In this document: positions 45,510 through 54,403 of the stretch, one piece after another
Layout of the letters: each line of letters starts with the position of its first letter
Position numbering within the stretch: the first letter of the stretch is position 1
Position numbers and translations under genes: made by a program
Origin: Methanobrevibacter oralis
GTDB lineage: Archaea > Methanobacteriota > Methanobacteria > Methanobacteriales > Methanobacteriaceae
DNA: 64,000 nt
Assembly (NCBI RefSeq): GCF_001639275.1
Contig: NZ_LWMU01000081.1
Coordinates: forward strand, 42,791-106,790
Direction of reading: 5' to 3'
Notes under the pieces: generated by a model
Told to the model about the DNA's origin: nothing
Database searches by the model: none
What the model saw: the letters and a program-made list of their open reading frames with translations, nothing else

Positions 45510-46688
45510 ATGTTAATTAATACAGATTTTCATGTTCATAGTTGTTTTTCAATGGCATCATCAAAAGACATGATAATTAAAAATATGGCTCCCAAATCAA
45601 AATTGAAAGGTTTAGATTTATTGGGAACTGGAGATGCCTTCCATCCTAAATGGTTAGATATTATTGAAGACACCACAGAGTATATTGGTGATGGGATTTA
45701 TTCTTATGAGGATATGGATTTTGTTTTAACTAGTGAGGTTGAAGGAAAAAATAGGATTCATCATTTGATAATAATTCCTAATATGGATATTGCAAGAGAA
45801 ATATCTGATAAATTAGATTCTAAGAATAAAACTACTGATGGTAGGCCAAAAACAAATTATGGTGGTGCAGAACTTTTAGATTTAGTGCATGAATATGATT
45901 GTTTAATTGGCCCGGCTCATGCGTTTACTCCTTGGACTGGAATGTATAAATCTTTTGATAGTATTTATGATTGTTATTCTAAAAAAGCAGATTTTGTTGA
46001 ATTAGGTTTGTCTGCCGATACATTTATGGCAGATAGAATAGCTGAACTTAAAGATTTTGTTTTTTTAAGTAATTCTGATGCTCACTCACCATGGCCTCAT
46101 CGTTTAGGTAGGGAATTTAATAAAATAGAACTTAAGGATATCTCATATTCTTCAATAAAAAATGCAATTAAACACAAAAGTATTAAAGCAAACTATGGAC
46201 TTGTTCCAAGTCTTGGAAAATATCACATGACTGCATGTACCAAATGCTATAAATTAATTAATCCAAGTCTAGCTATTCGAAATAAAATGAAATGTTCTTG
46301 TGGTGGAACTATTAAAAGAGGAGTTGATTTTAGAATTTCACAAATAGCTGATTATCAAAATGCTAAAAGTCCAGATTTTAGGCCTGATTATGTTCATTTA
46401 ATGCCACTTTCAGAGTTGATAGCTAGTGTTTATGATAAAGGTGTTACAACAAAAGCCGTTCAGAGAAAATGGCAGTCTTTAATCAGCAGTTTTAAAACAG
46501 AAATTAATGTATTAGTAAATACTCCTGTTGATGAAATTAAAAAAATCGATTCAAGTATTGCAGTGGCTATTGAATCATTTAGAAATAGGACTATTGAAGT
46601 TATTCCTGGTGGTGGAGGACAGTATGGTCAAATTCTTTTTGAAAAACCAAAAGTAACTAAAAATAGTACGCTTGATTTTTTTAATTAA
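45510..46688 (+). CDS. endonuclease Q (EndoQ)-family DNA repair nuclease
   Basis: A 392-residue PHP-domain protein. The metal motif NTDFHVHSCFSMASS starts at residue 4; further ligands are in GDAFHPKWL, SEVEGKNRIHHLIIIP, GPAHAFTPWTG and SNSDAHSPWPHRLGRE. A zinc ribbon follows: CTKCYKLI and CSCGGTIKRG near residues 244-270. The C-terminal GGGGQYGQI completes the pattern. The family cuts 5' of deaminated bases and abasic sites in Thermococcales and some methanogens. The gene stands between the L44e-PAC2 operon and two convergent tRNA-Arg genes. Confidence 0.88.
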   Translation: MLINTDFHVHSCFSMASSKDMIIKNMAPKSKLKGLDLLGTGDAFHPKWLDIIEDTTEYIGDGIYSYEDMDFVLTSEVEGKNRIHHLIIIPNMDIAREISDKLDSKNKTTDGRPKTNYGGAELLDLVHEYDCLIGPAHAFTPWTGMYKSFDSIYDCYSKKADFVELGLSADTFMADRIAELKDFVFLSNSDAHSPWPHRLGREFNKIELKDISYSSIKNAIKHKSIKANYGLVPSLGKYHMTACTKCYKLINPSLAIRNKMKCSCGGTIKRGVDFRISQIADYQNAKSPDFRPDYVHLMPLSELIASVYDKGVTTKAVQRKWQSLISSFKTEINVLVNTPVDEIKKIDSSIAVAIESFRNRTIEVIPGGGGQYGQILFEKPKVTKNSTLDFFN

Positions 46689-46698
46689 AATTTAAACA

Positions 46699-46772
46699 CG
46701 GACTTGGAGGGATTTGAACCCTCGATCTTAAGATTAGGAGTCTTACGCCCTTCCAGACTAGGCTACAAGCCC
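46699..46772 (-). tRNA. tRNA-Arg (anticodon CCT)
   Basis: The minus-strand 74-nt cloverleaf begins GGGCTTGTAGCC. The acceptor pairs with CAAGTCC plus discriminator G. The anticodon loop CTCCTAA in stem TAAGA/TCTTA gives CCT. The T arm GAGGGTTCAAATCCCTC is intact. CCA is not encoded. Confidence 0.95.
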
Positions 46773-46823
46773 AAAATAATTGAGGTAATTAGATATTGAT
46801 TTAAAAAAAAGAATGTCATGTTG

Positions 46824-46899
<76 letters not shown>

Positions 46900-46986
46900 T
46901 ACATATAACAGTATTAACTATGTTTTAAGTTTTATATATAGTTATCTATTATTTTAAAAAATAATAAAAGGATTGTTATTTAATCC

Positions 46987-47505
46987 TTAATATCTATCTA
47001 CTTTTCCAGTAGCATCGCTAATAGCAATATTATCTACTGCAGTTCCATTTGGATTGTATATGGTTGCATACCAGTATCCATTAGAATAACTTACAGATCC
47101 AGCATAATATCCTGGTTCACCTACAGCATTATTAGCTATGCTTTGTGCTGTTGAATATGATAGTCTAGTATGTGATCCTGAGCCTGAACCACCTGATCCA
47201 GAACCCCCTGAACTGGAACCTCCAGAACTACTAGATCCTGAACTGCTTGAACTACCTCCACTAGATCCTGAACTACTTGATCCAGTTGAACCACCATTTT
47301 CACTATTTGCATTAGTTGAAACAGATCCAGTACCATTTCCTAAAGTAGTGTTATTTCCGATTCCATCTCCAGTATCATCACTAGTACCCATACTAGCTAA
47401 ATTAGAGAATATAGGGTTATCACTATTAGTTATTCCATATGCTACAACTGCTGCTGCAATACATAAAACAATAATTATGGAAATTATTATATTTGCTTTA
47501 TCCAA
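46987..47505 (-). CDS. membrane-anchored PepSY-like protein with Ser/Gly-rich linker
   Basis: A 172-residue protein. An N-terminal hydrophobic segment (ANIIISIIIVLCIAAAVVAY) anchors it. A polar stretch and a low-complexity Ser/Gly linker (about residues 65-110) lead to a C-terminal PepSY-like domain (SYSTAQSIANNAVGEPGY, WYATIYNPNGTAVDNI, DATGKVDRY). PepSY domains often bind or inhibit peptidases. The linker is a simple repeat in DNA and may vary in length. The ATG follows GGGGTGAAAA. The target is unknown. Confidence 0.78.
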   Translation of the reverse strand: MDKANIIISIIIVLCIAAAVVAYGITNSDNPIFSNLASMGTSDDTGDGIGNNTTLGNGTGSVSTNANSENGGSTGSSSSGSSGGSSSSSGSSSSGGSSSGGSGSGGSGSGSHTRLSYSTAQSIANNAVGEPGYYAGSVSYSNGYWYATIYNPNGTAVDNIAISDATGKVDRY

Positions 47506-47687
47506 TTTTTCACCCCACGAAAAATTTGTATAATTTATTTTACATTTTAATTATTATTTATCTAATATTTAAATATTATTATTAAATTAAATATACTCTA
47601 ATATTTTTATTTTTCATGTTATATAATGTCTTTCTAATTGGAACGTTGATATAATATTCCTAAATAAAGTATTACTTTTATGGGAAA

Positions 47688-47695
47688 TTATATAA
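47688..47695 (+). promoter_or_regulatory. TATA-like box of the frh operon
   Basis: TTATATAA lies 57 nt before the frhA TTG. Transcription starting about 25 nt downstream (near 47716) would put the leader hairpin (47718-47739) at the very 5' end of the mRNA. Confidence 0.45.
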
Positions 47696-47717
47696 CTTAG
47701 TATTACAATATATACCT

Positions 47718-47739
47718 ATTATTAGTTTTTACTAATAAT
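47718..47739 (+). promoter_or_regulatory. hairpin next to the frhA ribosome-binding site
   Basis: ATTATTAGT and ACTAATAAT form a perfect 9-bp stem with a TTTT loop. GAGGTGAT, the frhA ribosome-binding site (47741-47748), starts one base after the stem. It could affect mRNA stability or translation of frhA, or act as a DNA operator. No regulator is known from this window. Confidence 0.55.
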
Positions 47740-47751
47740 TGAGGTGATTTT

Positions 47752-48969
47752 TTGAAAGAGAGAGTAGTTATATCTCCAACATCTCGACAAGAAGGGCATG
47801 CCGAGTTGGTCATGGAAGTCGATGATGATGGAATAGTTACAAAAGGTATGTATTTGAGTATAACTCCTGTTAGGGGTTTAGAAAAAATGGTGCTTAACAA
47901 GAGTCCTGAAACAGCTCCTGTTTTATGTCAAAGAATTTGTGGGGTTTGTCCTATACCTCATACATTAGCTTCAGTAGAAGCAATTGATAATTCTTTGGAC
48001 ATTGAAGTTCCTAAAGCTGGTAAATTATTAAGAAGAGCGACTCTAGCTGCTCATAATATAAATAGTGCTGCAATTCATCACTTTTTAATTGCTCCTGATT
48101 TTGTTCCAGAGGATGCATTTAATACAGCAGTTAATAGTGTTAGTGAAGTGAGAAAAGCTGTACAATATGTTGTTGATATGATAGCTGGAGAAGGTATCCA
48201 CCCATCTGATGTTCGAATTGGTGGTATGGCTAGGAATATTACTCCTTTTGCGAAAGAAAGGTTAATTACTAGAATGAAAGAACTTAAGCCAACTTTGGAA
48301 GCACATGTTGAATTGATTAAGAATTGTGTCATTGAAAAAGGACTACCTGATGATTTAGGAGTTATTGATAATCCATTAATGGCTACTAGTCCTGCTTATG
48401 GTGATAATGATTTCTTTGACATGGATAGATTTTCAGAAGTTTTACCTGAAGCATGGTATGATGATCCAGAAATTGGTAAAAAAGCATGTTCTGTAATCCC
48501 ATTATGGGAAGGTAAAAATGTTGAAACAGGTCCTAGAGCAAGAATGGATAAATTCAGTGGATTTAAAGATAAAGGTGTAAATGCACAACATGTAGCTCGT
48601 GCTGATGAAATGTTGAAAAACTATGAAATTGTTTTAGAAGTTTTAGATGAATTAGATACTTCTGCACCAGCAAGAGCAGACTTTGATCCTAGAGGTACTG
48701 GAAAACTTGGATTTGGTGTTATTGAAGGTCCTAGAGGAACTAATGTGCATATGGCTAATATTAATGAGGGTAAAACTCAATTTTATTCTGCAATTGTACC
48801 TACAACTTGGAATATTCCAACAATGGGTCCAGCTACAGAAGGTTTTCATCATGAATTAGCTCCACATGTTATAAGAGCTTATGATCCATGTTTATCTTGT
48901 GCCACTCATGTAATGGTAGTTAAAGATCATGATAAATCTGTTCTTAAAAATGAAATGGTGAAAATTTAA
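47752..48969 (+). CDS. frhA: coenzyme F420-reducing hydrogenase alpha subunit FrhA
   Basis: A 405-residue [NiFe] hydrogenase large subunit. It has the N-terminal nickel motif [11 protein letters not shown] (about residues 62-72) and the C-terminal [11 protein letters not shown] (about 382-392), where the tail [17 protein letters not shown] is probably removed during maturation after the His. The enzyme oxidises H2 and reduces F420, the hydride carrier for CO2-reducing methanogenesis. The start is TTG with a strong GAGGTGAT. It is the first of four genes in the order frhA-D-G-B and is preceded by a hairpin beside that site. Confidence 0.96.
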   Translation: MKERVVISPTSRQEGHAELVMEVDDDGIVTKGMYLSITPVRGLEKMVLNKSPETAPVLCQRICGVCPIPHTLASVEAIDNSLDIEVPKAGKLLRRATLAAHNINSAAIHHFLIAPDFVPEDAFNTAVNSVSEVRKAVQYVVDMIAGEGIHPSDVRIGGMARNITPFAKERLITRMKELKPTLEAHVELIKNCVIEKGLPDDLGVIDNPLMATSPAYGDNDFFDMDRFSEVLPEAWYDDPEIGKKACSVIPLWEGKNVETGPRARMDKFSGFKDKGVNAQHVARADEMLKNYEIVLEVLDELDTSAPARADFDPRGTGKLGFGVIEGPRGTNVHMANINEGKTQFYSAIVPTTWNIPTMGPATEGFHHELAPHVIRAYDPCLSCATHVMVVKDHDKSVLKNEMVKI

Positions 48970-48993
48970 TAGTTTATTTATAGGAGGAATAAT

Positions 48994-49611
48994 ATGCCTT
49001 ATAATGCGGAGACAATTGTCGTTGGTTGTGGAAATACACTGTTTAAAGATGATGGTTTTGGTCCAATTGTAGTTAATATTTTAGAAAAATATTTTAAAAG
49101 TGAAAATAGTGATGATTTCGATCCTGCTATTATATCCTACATTGAAAACGATTTTCCACCAGCGATGATTGAAAGATTGGAGAATTCTTTTGAAGGTTTA
49201 ACTATACCTGATAATGTTAAGTTTATTGATGCTGGAACCGGTGCAACACATTTTATTTTTTCACTTCCTGATGAAAAATGGAGGAAAGTTATTGTTGTGG
49301 ATGTTGTTGAATTTGATGCAGAACCTGGAACTGTAAAAGTATTTTCTCCTTTTGACATGCCAAAAGCAAAATATGAAAATGTTCATACTTGGCCTGTTGA
49401 GGAACCTCTTCATGAACTTTCTAAAAATTGTGAAGTTGTTATAGTAGGTTGCAAACCTAAAGAGATTCCTTCTCCAGATGTGGATATGGGTTTAACAGAA
49501 CCCGTAGAAAAGGCAATTCCTGAAGCTATTGAGATTATATTAAAAGAAATCGGGGTAAAAGAATGTTTGATAAAATCAAAAAAGCTTTCGGAGGTTCAAA
49601 AGAACCAGTAA
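48994..49611 (+). CDS. frhD: F420-reducing hydrogenase maturation protease FrhD
   Basis: A 205-residue endopeptidase of the HyaD/HycI family that trims the C-terminus of FrhA after nickel insertion. It opens with [21 protein letters not shown], and has [12 protein letters not shown] and VIVVDVVEF, which hold the acidic nickel-sensing residues. The ATG follows AGGAGGAAT. The last 49 nt overlap the frhG start, so the C-terminal 15 residues (ending SEVQKNQ) are read in another frame from the FrhG N-terminus. Confidence 0.93.
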   Translation: MPYNAETIVVGCGNTLFKDDGFGPIVVNILEKYFKSENSDDFDPAIISYIENDFPPAMIERLENSFEGLTIPDNVKFIDAGTGATHFIFSLPDEKWRKVIVVDVVEFDAEPGTVKVFSPFDMPKAKYENVHTWPVEEPLHELSKNCEVVIVGCKPKEIPSPDVDMGLTEPVEKAIPEAIEIILKEIGVKECLIKSKKLSEVQKNQ

Positions 49612-50378
49612 AACCAAAAGCAGAAGAAAAAGTTGAAGCTCCTGTTGAATCACAAGTACCAGCAGAAGAAAAAAAAGCTTCAACCAAACCACGTGTAGGT
49701 TATATACATTTAAGTGGTTGTACTGGAGATGTAATGTCTTTAACAGAAAATTATGACATTTTAGCTGATGTATTAAGTGATATGGTAGACATTGTATATG
49801 GACAAACTTTAGTTGATTTATGGGAAATGCCAGAAATGGATTTATGTTTGATTGAAGGATCTGTTTGTTTACAAGATGAACATAGTGTTCATGAACTTCT
49901 AGAAGCGAGAGAAAAGTCTGGGTTAATTTGTGCATTTGGTTCTTGTGCTGTAACTGGATGTTTTACAAATTTTGCTAGAGGTGGTCAACAAGCTCAGCCT
50001 AAACATGAATCTTATCTTCCAATTAATCAATTAATTAAAGTTGATTTAGCACTTCCAGGCTGTCCTGTATCACCTGAAATGATTGCAAAAACTGTTGTTG
50101 CATTGTGTGAAGGGGATATGGATTATTTACAACCAGCTATTGATTGGGCAACATGTAACAATGGCTGTGGTTGTGATGTATTGACCAATGTAATTCGCCA
50201 AGGGTTATGTACTGGTTGTGGAACTTGTGCTCTTGCTTGTCAAACAAGAGCAATTGACTTTGTAGAAGGCAGACCAAGCTGTAATATAGATAGATGTATT
50301 AAATGCGGGTCTTGTTATGTGATGTGTCCAAGATCATGGTTGCCAGAAGAAAGAATTAAAATGGAAACAGGTCTCTAG
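49563..50378 (+). CDS. frhG: coenzyme F420-reducing hydrogenase gamma subunit FrhG
   Basis: A 271-residue small subunit with iron-sulfur clusters carrying electrons from the NiFe site to FrhB. A lysine/glutamate/proline-rich N-terminal stretch (1-43) with a possible amphipathic start ([11 protein letters not shown]) precedes the conserved [11 protein letters not shown]. Here Asp56 takes the place of a cysteine in the proximal-cluster motif; an aspartate ligand is known for FrhG. Further ligands are [16 protein letters not shown], and two ferredoxin-like motifs [11 protein letters not shown] and [11 protein letters not shown]. The gene overlaps frhD by 49 nt; frhB starts 11 nt later. Confidence 0.95.
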   Translation: MFDKIKKAFGGSKEPVKPKAEEKVEAPVESQVPAEEKKASTKPRVGYIHLSGCTGDVMSLTENYDILADVLSDMVDIVYGQTLVDLWEMPEMDLCLIEGSVCLQDEHSVHELLEAREKSGLICAFGSCAVTGCFTNFARGGQQAQPKHESYLPINQLIKVDLALPGCPVSPEMIAKTVVALCEGDMDYLQPAIDWATCNNGCGCDVLTNVIRQGLCTGCGTCALACQTRAIDFVEGRPSCNIDRCIKCGSCYVMCPRSWLPEERIKMETGL

Positions 50379-50389
50379 GAGGTTTTGAG

Positions 50390-51241
50390 ATGGTATTAGG
50401 TAGTTATAGAGAAGCATTATCTGCAAGATCTACTGAAAAAAGAATTCAAGATGTATCACAGGATGGTGGAATTGTTTCATCATTATTATGTTATGCACTT
50501 GATGAAGGAATTATTGAAGGAGCTGTTGTTGCTGGAGATCCTGGTGATGACTGGACTCCTGTTCCTCAAGTTGTAACTTCCTCTGATGAAGTTATTGATG
50601 CAGCTGGAACAAAATATTCAATGTCTCCTAATATATTTGCTTTAAAAGAAGCTGTACGTCAATATGGGCTTGAAAGTGTAGCTATTGTTGCAACTCCATG
50701 CCAAGTACAGGGTATTAGAAAAGCACAAGCTTATCCATTTTCAACTAGGTTTGTTACAGACAAAATTAAATTAATAATTGGTATTTACTGTATGGAAAAC
50801 TTCCCAATGGCATCATTAGATACTTTTGCAGAAGCTAAATTAAATACTACTTTAGCTAATGCAGACAAAATGGACATTGGAAAAGGTAAATTCTGGCTTA
50901 ATGAAAATGGAGAAGAAAAAGGTTTAGCACTTAAAGAAACACATGGATATGAACAAGCAGGATGTAATGTATGTCAAGATTATGTTTGTGAATATTCTGA
51001 TATTTCAACAGGATCTGTTGGATCACCTGATGGATGGTCTACTGTTTTGACTAGAACAGATGCTGGTGAAGATATATTCAAAGCAGCTATTGATGCAGAT
51101 TTAATTGAAACCAAAGAAATGGATGATGTAAAACCTGGACTTGGATTACTTGAAAAATTAGCTAAAGATAAGAAAGAAAAATCTACAGCTGAATGTGAAA
51201 GAAGAGCTAAAATGGGAGTTCGTATTCCAACAATTTATTAG
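50390..51241 (+). CDS. frhB: coenzyme F420-reducing hydrogenase beta subunit FrhB
   Basis: A 283-residue flavoprotein subunit that binds FAD and one 4Fe-4S cluster and reduces F420. Visible features are [18 protein letters not shown] at the N-terminus, GTKYSMSPN, the [14 protein letters not shown] loop, and [20 protein letters not shown] with cluster ligands near 184-196. The ATG follows TAGGAGGTTTTGAG. It ends the operon, and a long hairpin plus T-tract lies 6 nt beyond the stop. The enzyme links H2 oxidation to the F420 pool used in methanogenesis. Confidence 0.96.
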   Translation: MVLGSYREALSARSTEKRIQDVSQDGGIVSSLLCYALDEGIIEGAVVAGDPGDDWTPVPQVVTSSDEVIDAAGTKYSMSPNIFALKEAVRQYGLESVAIVATPCQVQGIRKAQAYPFSTRFVTDKIKLIIGIYCMENFPMASLDTFAEAKLNTTLANADKMDIGKGKFWLNENGEEKGLALKETHGYEQAGCNVCQDYVCEYSDISTGSVGSPDGWSTVLTRTDAGEDIFKAAIDADLIETKEMDDVKPGLGLLEKLAKDKKEKSTAECERRAKMGVRIPTIY

Positions 51242-51246
51242 ATTAA

Positions 51247-51295
51247 AAAGAGTCAGGAATTTTTCAATTCTTGATTCTTTTTTTATTTTTTTTAT
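51247..51295 (+). terminator. long stem-loop terminator of the frh operon
   Basis: AAAGAGTCAGGAATT pairs with AATTCTTGATTCTTT (15 bp, two G-U) around loop TTTC, followed by a long T-tract. It overlaps the end of the convergent map gene. Confidence 0.75.
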
Positions 51296-52209
51296 AAAGT
51301 TGTGATTGTACAACCTTCTTTTTCTACAATAAAAGTATGTTCTTTTTGACTTACAAAACAGTCTTTTTTCTCTCTTAATGGAGCATAAGGATAAATTGAC
51401 ATTGCATCACTTAATTGTTTTAATGCAATTCCACCACGTCTTTCTCCAAATTTTTCACTTATCCATCTACCAGAAAATGGGACATGAGCATGATGGTGTT
51501 GAATGTATTTTAAAACTTTTTGAGTGCTTTTCATTCTAAACGGTTTTTTTGCCATATATGAAAAGATATAATGTCCAGGAGCATCATTTACCATTCCTTT
51601 TCCATTAGTTGCAAATGGTTCAATAGCTATTGCTTGGCCTTCTTCTAGAACATAATTGTCATTGTTATCATAATTTGGAATTGAAATTCCAGCATGAAGA
51701 TTATATTGTTCTAAACTATGTCCAGTTAAATTAAATATAGGATTTAAATCATATTCAGCTATTGCTTCATGAACTGCTTTACCAATTTTTGATACTTCAA
51801 TGCCTGCTCTAACAGTACTAATTGCTGCTTCAAGACCAGCTGCTGATGCTTCAACAATTTCTTCATGTAAGTTTATTTCATCTTGTGTGAAATTTTCATC
51901 TATATTTCCACCAGCTATAACTGTAACTGCAGAATCAGCAATATATCCATCAACCATAGCACCCAAATCTAATTTAACCATATCTCCAGCATTTATTGTT
52001 GTATTATCATTTATTGGGGAGGTGTAATGTGCAGCAATTTCATTTATTGATAAATTACATGGAAATGCAATTTCAGCACCACTTTTAATAATTTCGCCTT
52101 CTACATACTCTACTATATCAATAGCAAGTGCTCCATCAACTATCATTTTAGAAGCATCACTACGTATTTTTGAAACAATTTTTCCAGATTTTAAATATGA
52201 TTCAATCAT
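51292..52209 (-). CDS. map: type II methionyl aminopeptidase
   Basis: A 305-residue pita-bread metalloprotease removing the initiator methionine. It begins IESYLKSGKIVSKIR, and has the metal ligands in KLDLGAMVDGYIADSAVTV, the GHSLEQYNLHAG block and AIAIEPFATNGKG, plus a late EHTFIVEKEG. The insert and length are those of the archaeal type II class. Two close ATGs exist (52215 and 52209); I use the second because AAGGT is then at better spacing. It converges on frhB with the shared terminator between. Confidence 0.93.
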   Translation of the reverse strand: MIESYLKSGKIVSKIRSDASKMIVDGALAIDIVEYVEGEIIKSGAEIAFPCNLSINEIAAHYTSPINDNTTINAGDMVKLDLGAMVDGYIADSAVTVIAGGNIDENFTQDEINLHEEIVEASAAGLEAAISTVRAGIEVSKIGKAVHEAIAEYDLNPIFNLTGHSLEQYNLHAGISIPNYDNNDNYVLEEGQAIAIEPFATNGKGMVNDAPGHYIFSYMAKKPFRMKSTQKVLKYIQHHHAHVPFSGRWISEKFGERRGGIALKQLSDAMSIYPYAPLREKKDCFVSQKEHTFIVEKEGCTITTL

Positions 52210-52300
52210 GGTCATGTACCTTCTTCATTAATAATTAATTATATTAACTAATAAAGTTTATATATATTTTATATCATTAGTTAAGTGGAGGTAAAAAAAT

Positions 52301-52705
52301 ATGGATGTTCCAACAATTCCTGATCAAATGTTTTTATTAATAATTTTGATTATTGTTGCTATTGTGCTAATTGTCATTGTATTTGAATGGAGAAAGGTTG
52401 CACAATCTAAAAACTCAATTCTCATGCTTGAAAAAGAAATAGAACTTAAAAAGATGTCCATGGTTGAAAAAGATTTAGAATCTAAAAGATTAATGGATAA
52501 TCCTATTCCATTACCACAAAATCAACAAGATAACCTATCAGCTATTAGAGACTCTACAACTCAAGTAAGAAGTGAAGTTGGATATTTACATAGTGAAATT
52601 AATGAAAGATTGGCTCGTCTTGAAGCACAAACAGAACAAAGAAAGTTAGAAAAAATGCTTAAAGAAATTGAGGCAAAAGAAGCAAAACTTAAAAATATGA
52701 AATAA
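52301..52705 (+). CDS. small membrane protein with coiled coil
   Basis: A 134-residue protein: one N-terminal membrane helix (MFLLIILIIVAIVLIVIVFE) followed by long charged helices likely to form a coiled coil (EKEIELKKMSMVEKDLES and later NERLARLEAQTEQRKLEKM). I do not recognise the family. It is followed 9 nt later by a similar-layout gene, suggesting the two products act together at the membrane. The ATG follows GGAGGTAAAAAA. Confidence 0.7.
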   Translation: MDVPTIPDQMFLLIILIIVAIVLIVIVFEWRKVAQSKNSILMLEKEIELKKMSMVEKDLESKRLMDNPIPLPQNQQDNLSAIRDSTTQVRSEVGYLHSEINERLARLEAQTEQRKLEKMLKEIEAKEAKLKNMK

Positions 52706-52714
52706 GGTGATAAT

Positions 52715-53227
52715 ATGGAAGCAATGGAAGCTGTTGCAGTAATTATTATTATAATAGCTATTGTAATTTTACTTTATTATTATTTCTTAAATAATCCTAA
52801 AACAGTTGATAGATTAAGGAACTATGTTCCATCAACTGCTGATGCACATATGGATGAAGTTTTAGGTAAAAACAAAGATGAAAAAAACTTAAAATCTGAT
52901 AAAAATGATGAAACAGATTCAATGAGTAAAAGACTTAAAATAAAATTAACTGATATGGACATGTCTTCTATTAATACAGATGCATTTTCACATAAAATAG
53001 ATTCATTTTTAGAAGAAAAAAGTGATGAATTAATAAAAGATTGGTCTTTAGCTACTGTAAATGATTTAAAAGATTTGGAATCTAAATTTTCTAAAACTAC
53101 TAGCTCTGTTGATACTTTAGAAAAATCTTTTAAAGAATTCAGGGAAGATTCTAAGGAATTCAAAATCGCTACTGAAAAAAAATTAAAAGATTTGGATGAA
53201 AGAATAGAAGCATTAGAAAATAATTAA
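52715..53227 (+). CDS. small membrane protein with coiled coil, partner of the preceding gene
   Basis: A 170-residue protein with an N-terminal membrane helix (AVAVIIIIIAIVILLYYYFL) and a charged C-terminal half. Its last 70 residues (LKDLESKFSKTTSSVDTLEK, FREDSKEFK, LKDLDERIEALEN) look like coiled coil. The family is unrecognised. It starts 9 nt after the preceding gene, with GGTGAT before the ATG. A membrane-tethered heteromer is possible but is inference. Confidence 0.7.
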   Translation: MEAMEAVAVIIIIIAIVILLYYYFLNNPKTVDRLRNYVPSTADAHMDEVLGKNKDEKNLKSDKNDETDSMSKRLKIKLTDMDMSSINTDAFSHKIDSFLEEKSDELIKDWSLATVNDLKDLESKFSKTTSSVDTLEKSFKEFREDSKEFKIATEKKLKDLDERIEALENN

Positions 53228-53329
53228 TTTTCTTATTTTTTTCTATTTTCGCTTATTTGGTCGAAATATTTATATACTATTTAATGTATAGTATATTATG
53301 TAGTTTTAATTTACTATTTTTATTCATAT

Positions 53330-53404
<75 letters not shown>

Positions 53405-53421
53405 CTTTTAATTAATATTTT

Positions 53422-53710
53422 CATGGCAAGTTAAAGACAGCTGCTGGTTTTAATAAACTAAGGAAACTCCGCCCATCGTCACAGACTATGGCGTTGAAAA
53501 ACGTATGCTGAGAAGTATGACTCTGGAGCAGAAACGATACGTCTTTTAATGAATGACAATGATAATTAATTGAGGACATTAAAAGAATAGGTGAAACGGC
53601 CATTCCATAGGATGCAAGAACAAAGAGGCCAATGACAACTGTTGGAGGCAAAGTAGTTCGCTAAGATGAATGCTGTTAAACAGAAGGTGGGTTACTCTTA
53701 ACATGCCATG
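53422..53710 (+). ncRNA. rnpB: RNase P RNA (archaeal type)
   Basis: The region shows the conserved elements of RNase P RNA: GGAAACTCCGCCC (CR-I-like, 53462-53474) near the 5' end and ACAGAAGGTGGGTTACTC (CR-V-like, about 53680-53697) near the 3' end. P1 is formed by CATGGCAAGTTAA (53422-) with TTAACATGCCATG (-53710). The flanking AATATTTT/AAAATATT (53414-53421, 53711-53718) could extend it. The exact ends are estimated. It starts about 10-18 nt after the initiator tRNA, so the two may share a transcript. No protein reading on either strand is credible here. Confidence 0.92.
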
Positions 53711-53718
53711 AAAATATT

Positions 53719-54403
53719 AATTGTTTATTTTTTTTAGATTGTATTGTATTTAATAAATTAATTTATTGAAATAGCTGATTTTTCGGAGTTTTCAATGATA
53801 GCTAAAATTAAAGTTCATGATATGTTGATTTAAGTAGTAGTTAAATTATATAATAATATTGGTTTATTAGAAGCGTATGGTCAGGTTTTATCTTGTTTTT
53901 CAATCAAAAATATCTTTTCAATTATCTATAAGTATTGAGGGTTATTTTTAGAGTTTCGAGAAAAAAATAATCATATTTCTTGAAAAAAAGATTAAAGCTA
54001 TGAAAAATTTTACTTATCATCAAATATGATGGCATAGAATTTGAAATTATGTGGAATACTATTACAGTAGAGCTTCACGAAATCAAAGAAAATTTGACAT
54101 TGTTAGTTTAATTTTCTCTTGTTCATAATTTGTTATTTAAAAGAGAATATTTTAAAAAATATTCATTAGCTTTATTTTTATTGTATACAATTTAATCAAA
54201 AAATATCTAATTATAATGTTTTATCTAAAATAATTATCTTTTTTTATTTAGTTATTATTTTTTTATTTTTTTTTAACATTTTTTAAATTTCTCTCATTTT
54301 TCTTGATATTAGGTAAATATTATATAATATCAAAAATAATTTACATTTATAGTAAATGTTTTTTTACTATGTTTATGGTAATTGATTAAATGGGGGTGAA
54401 AAT
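53719..54403. other. AT-rich intergenic region before the surface CobN-like gene
   Basis: About 685 nt with no supported gene. A short open stretch around 54015-54100 encodes about 35 residues without a start or recognisable similarity. The last 30 nt contain the GGGGGTGA ribosome-binding site of the next gene. No terminator, repeat or known RNA was identified. Confidence 0.5.

Noticed and set aside
47136..47533. Open frames opposite or beside the Ser/Gly-rich membrane protein
   Set aside because: They come from the simple-sequence linker; low-complexity Pro/Glu/Leu or Val/Gln products without a start site.
53421..53651. Minus-strand 76-residue open frame
   Set aside because: It is antisense to the conserved RNase P RNA and has no protein-like motif.
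54000..54110. Possible gene remnant of about 35 residues before the CobN-like gene
   Set aside because: No start codon with ribosome-binding site and no recognisable similarity; too short to support.
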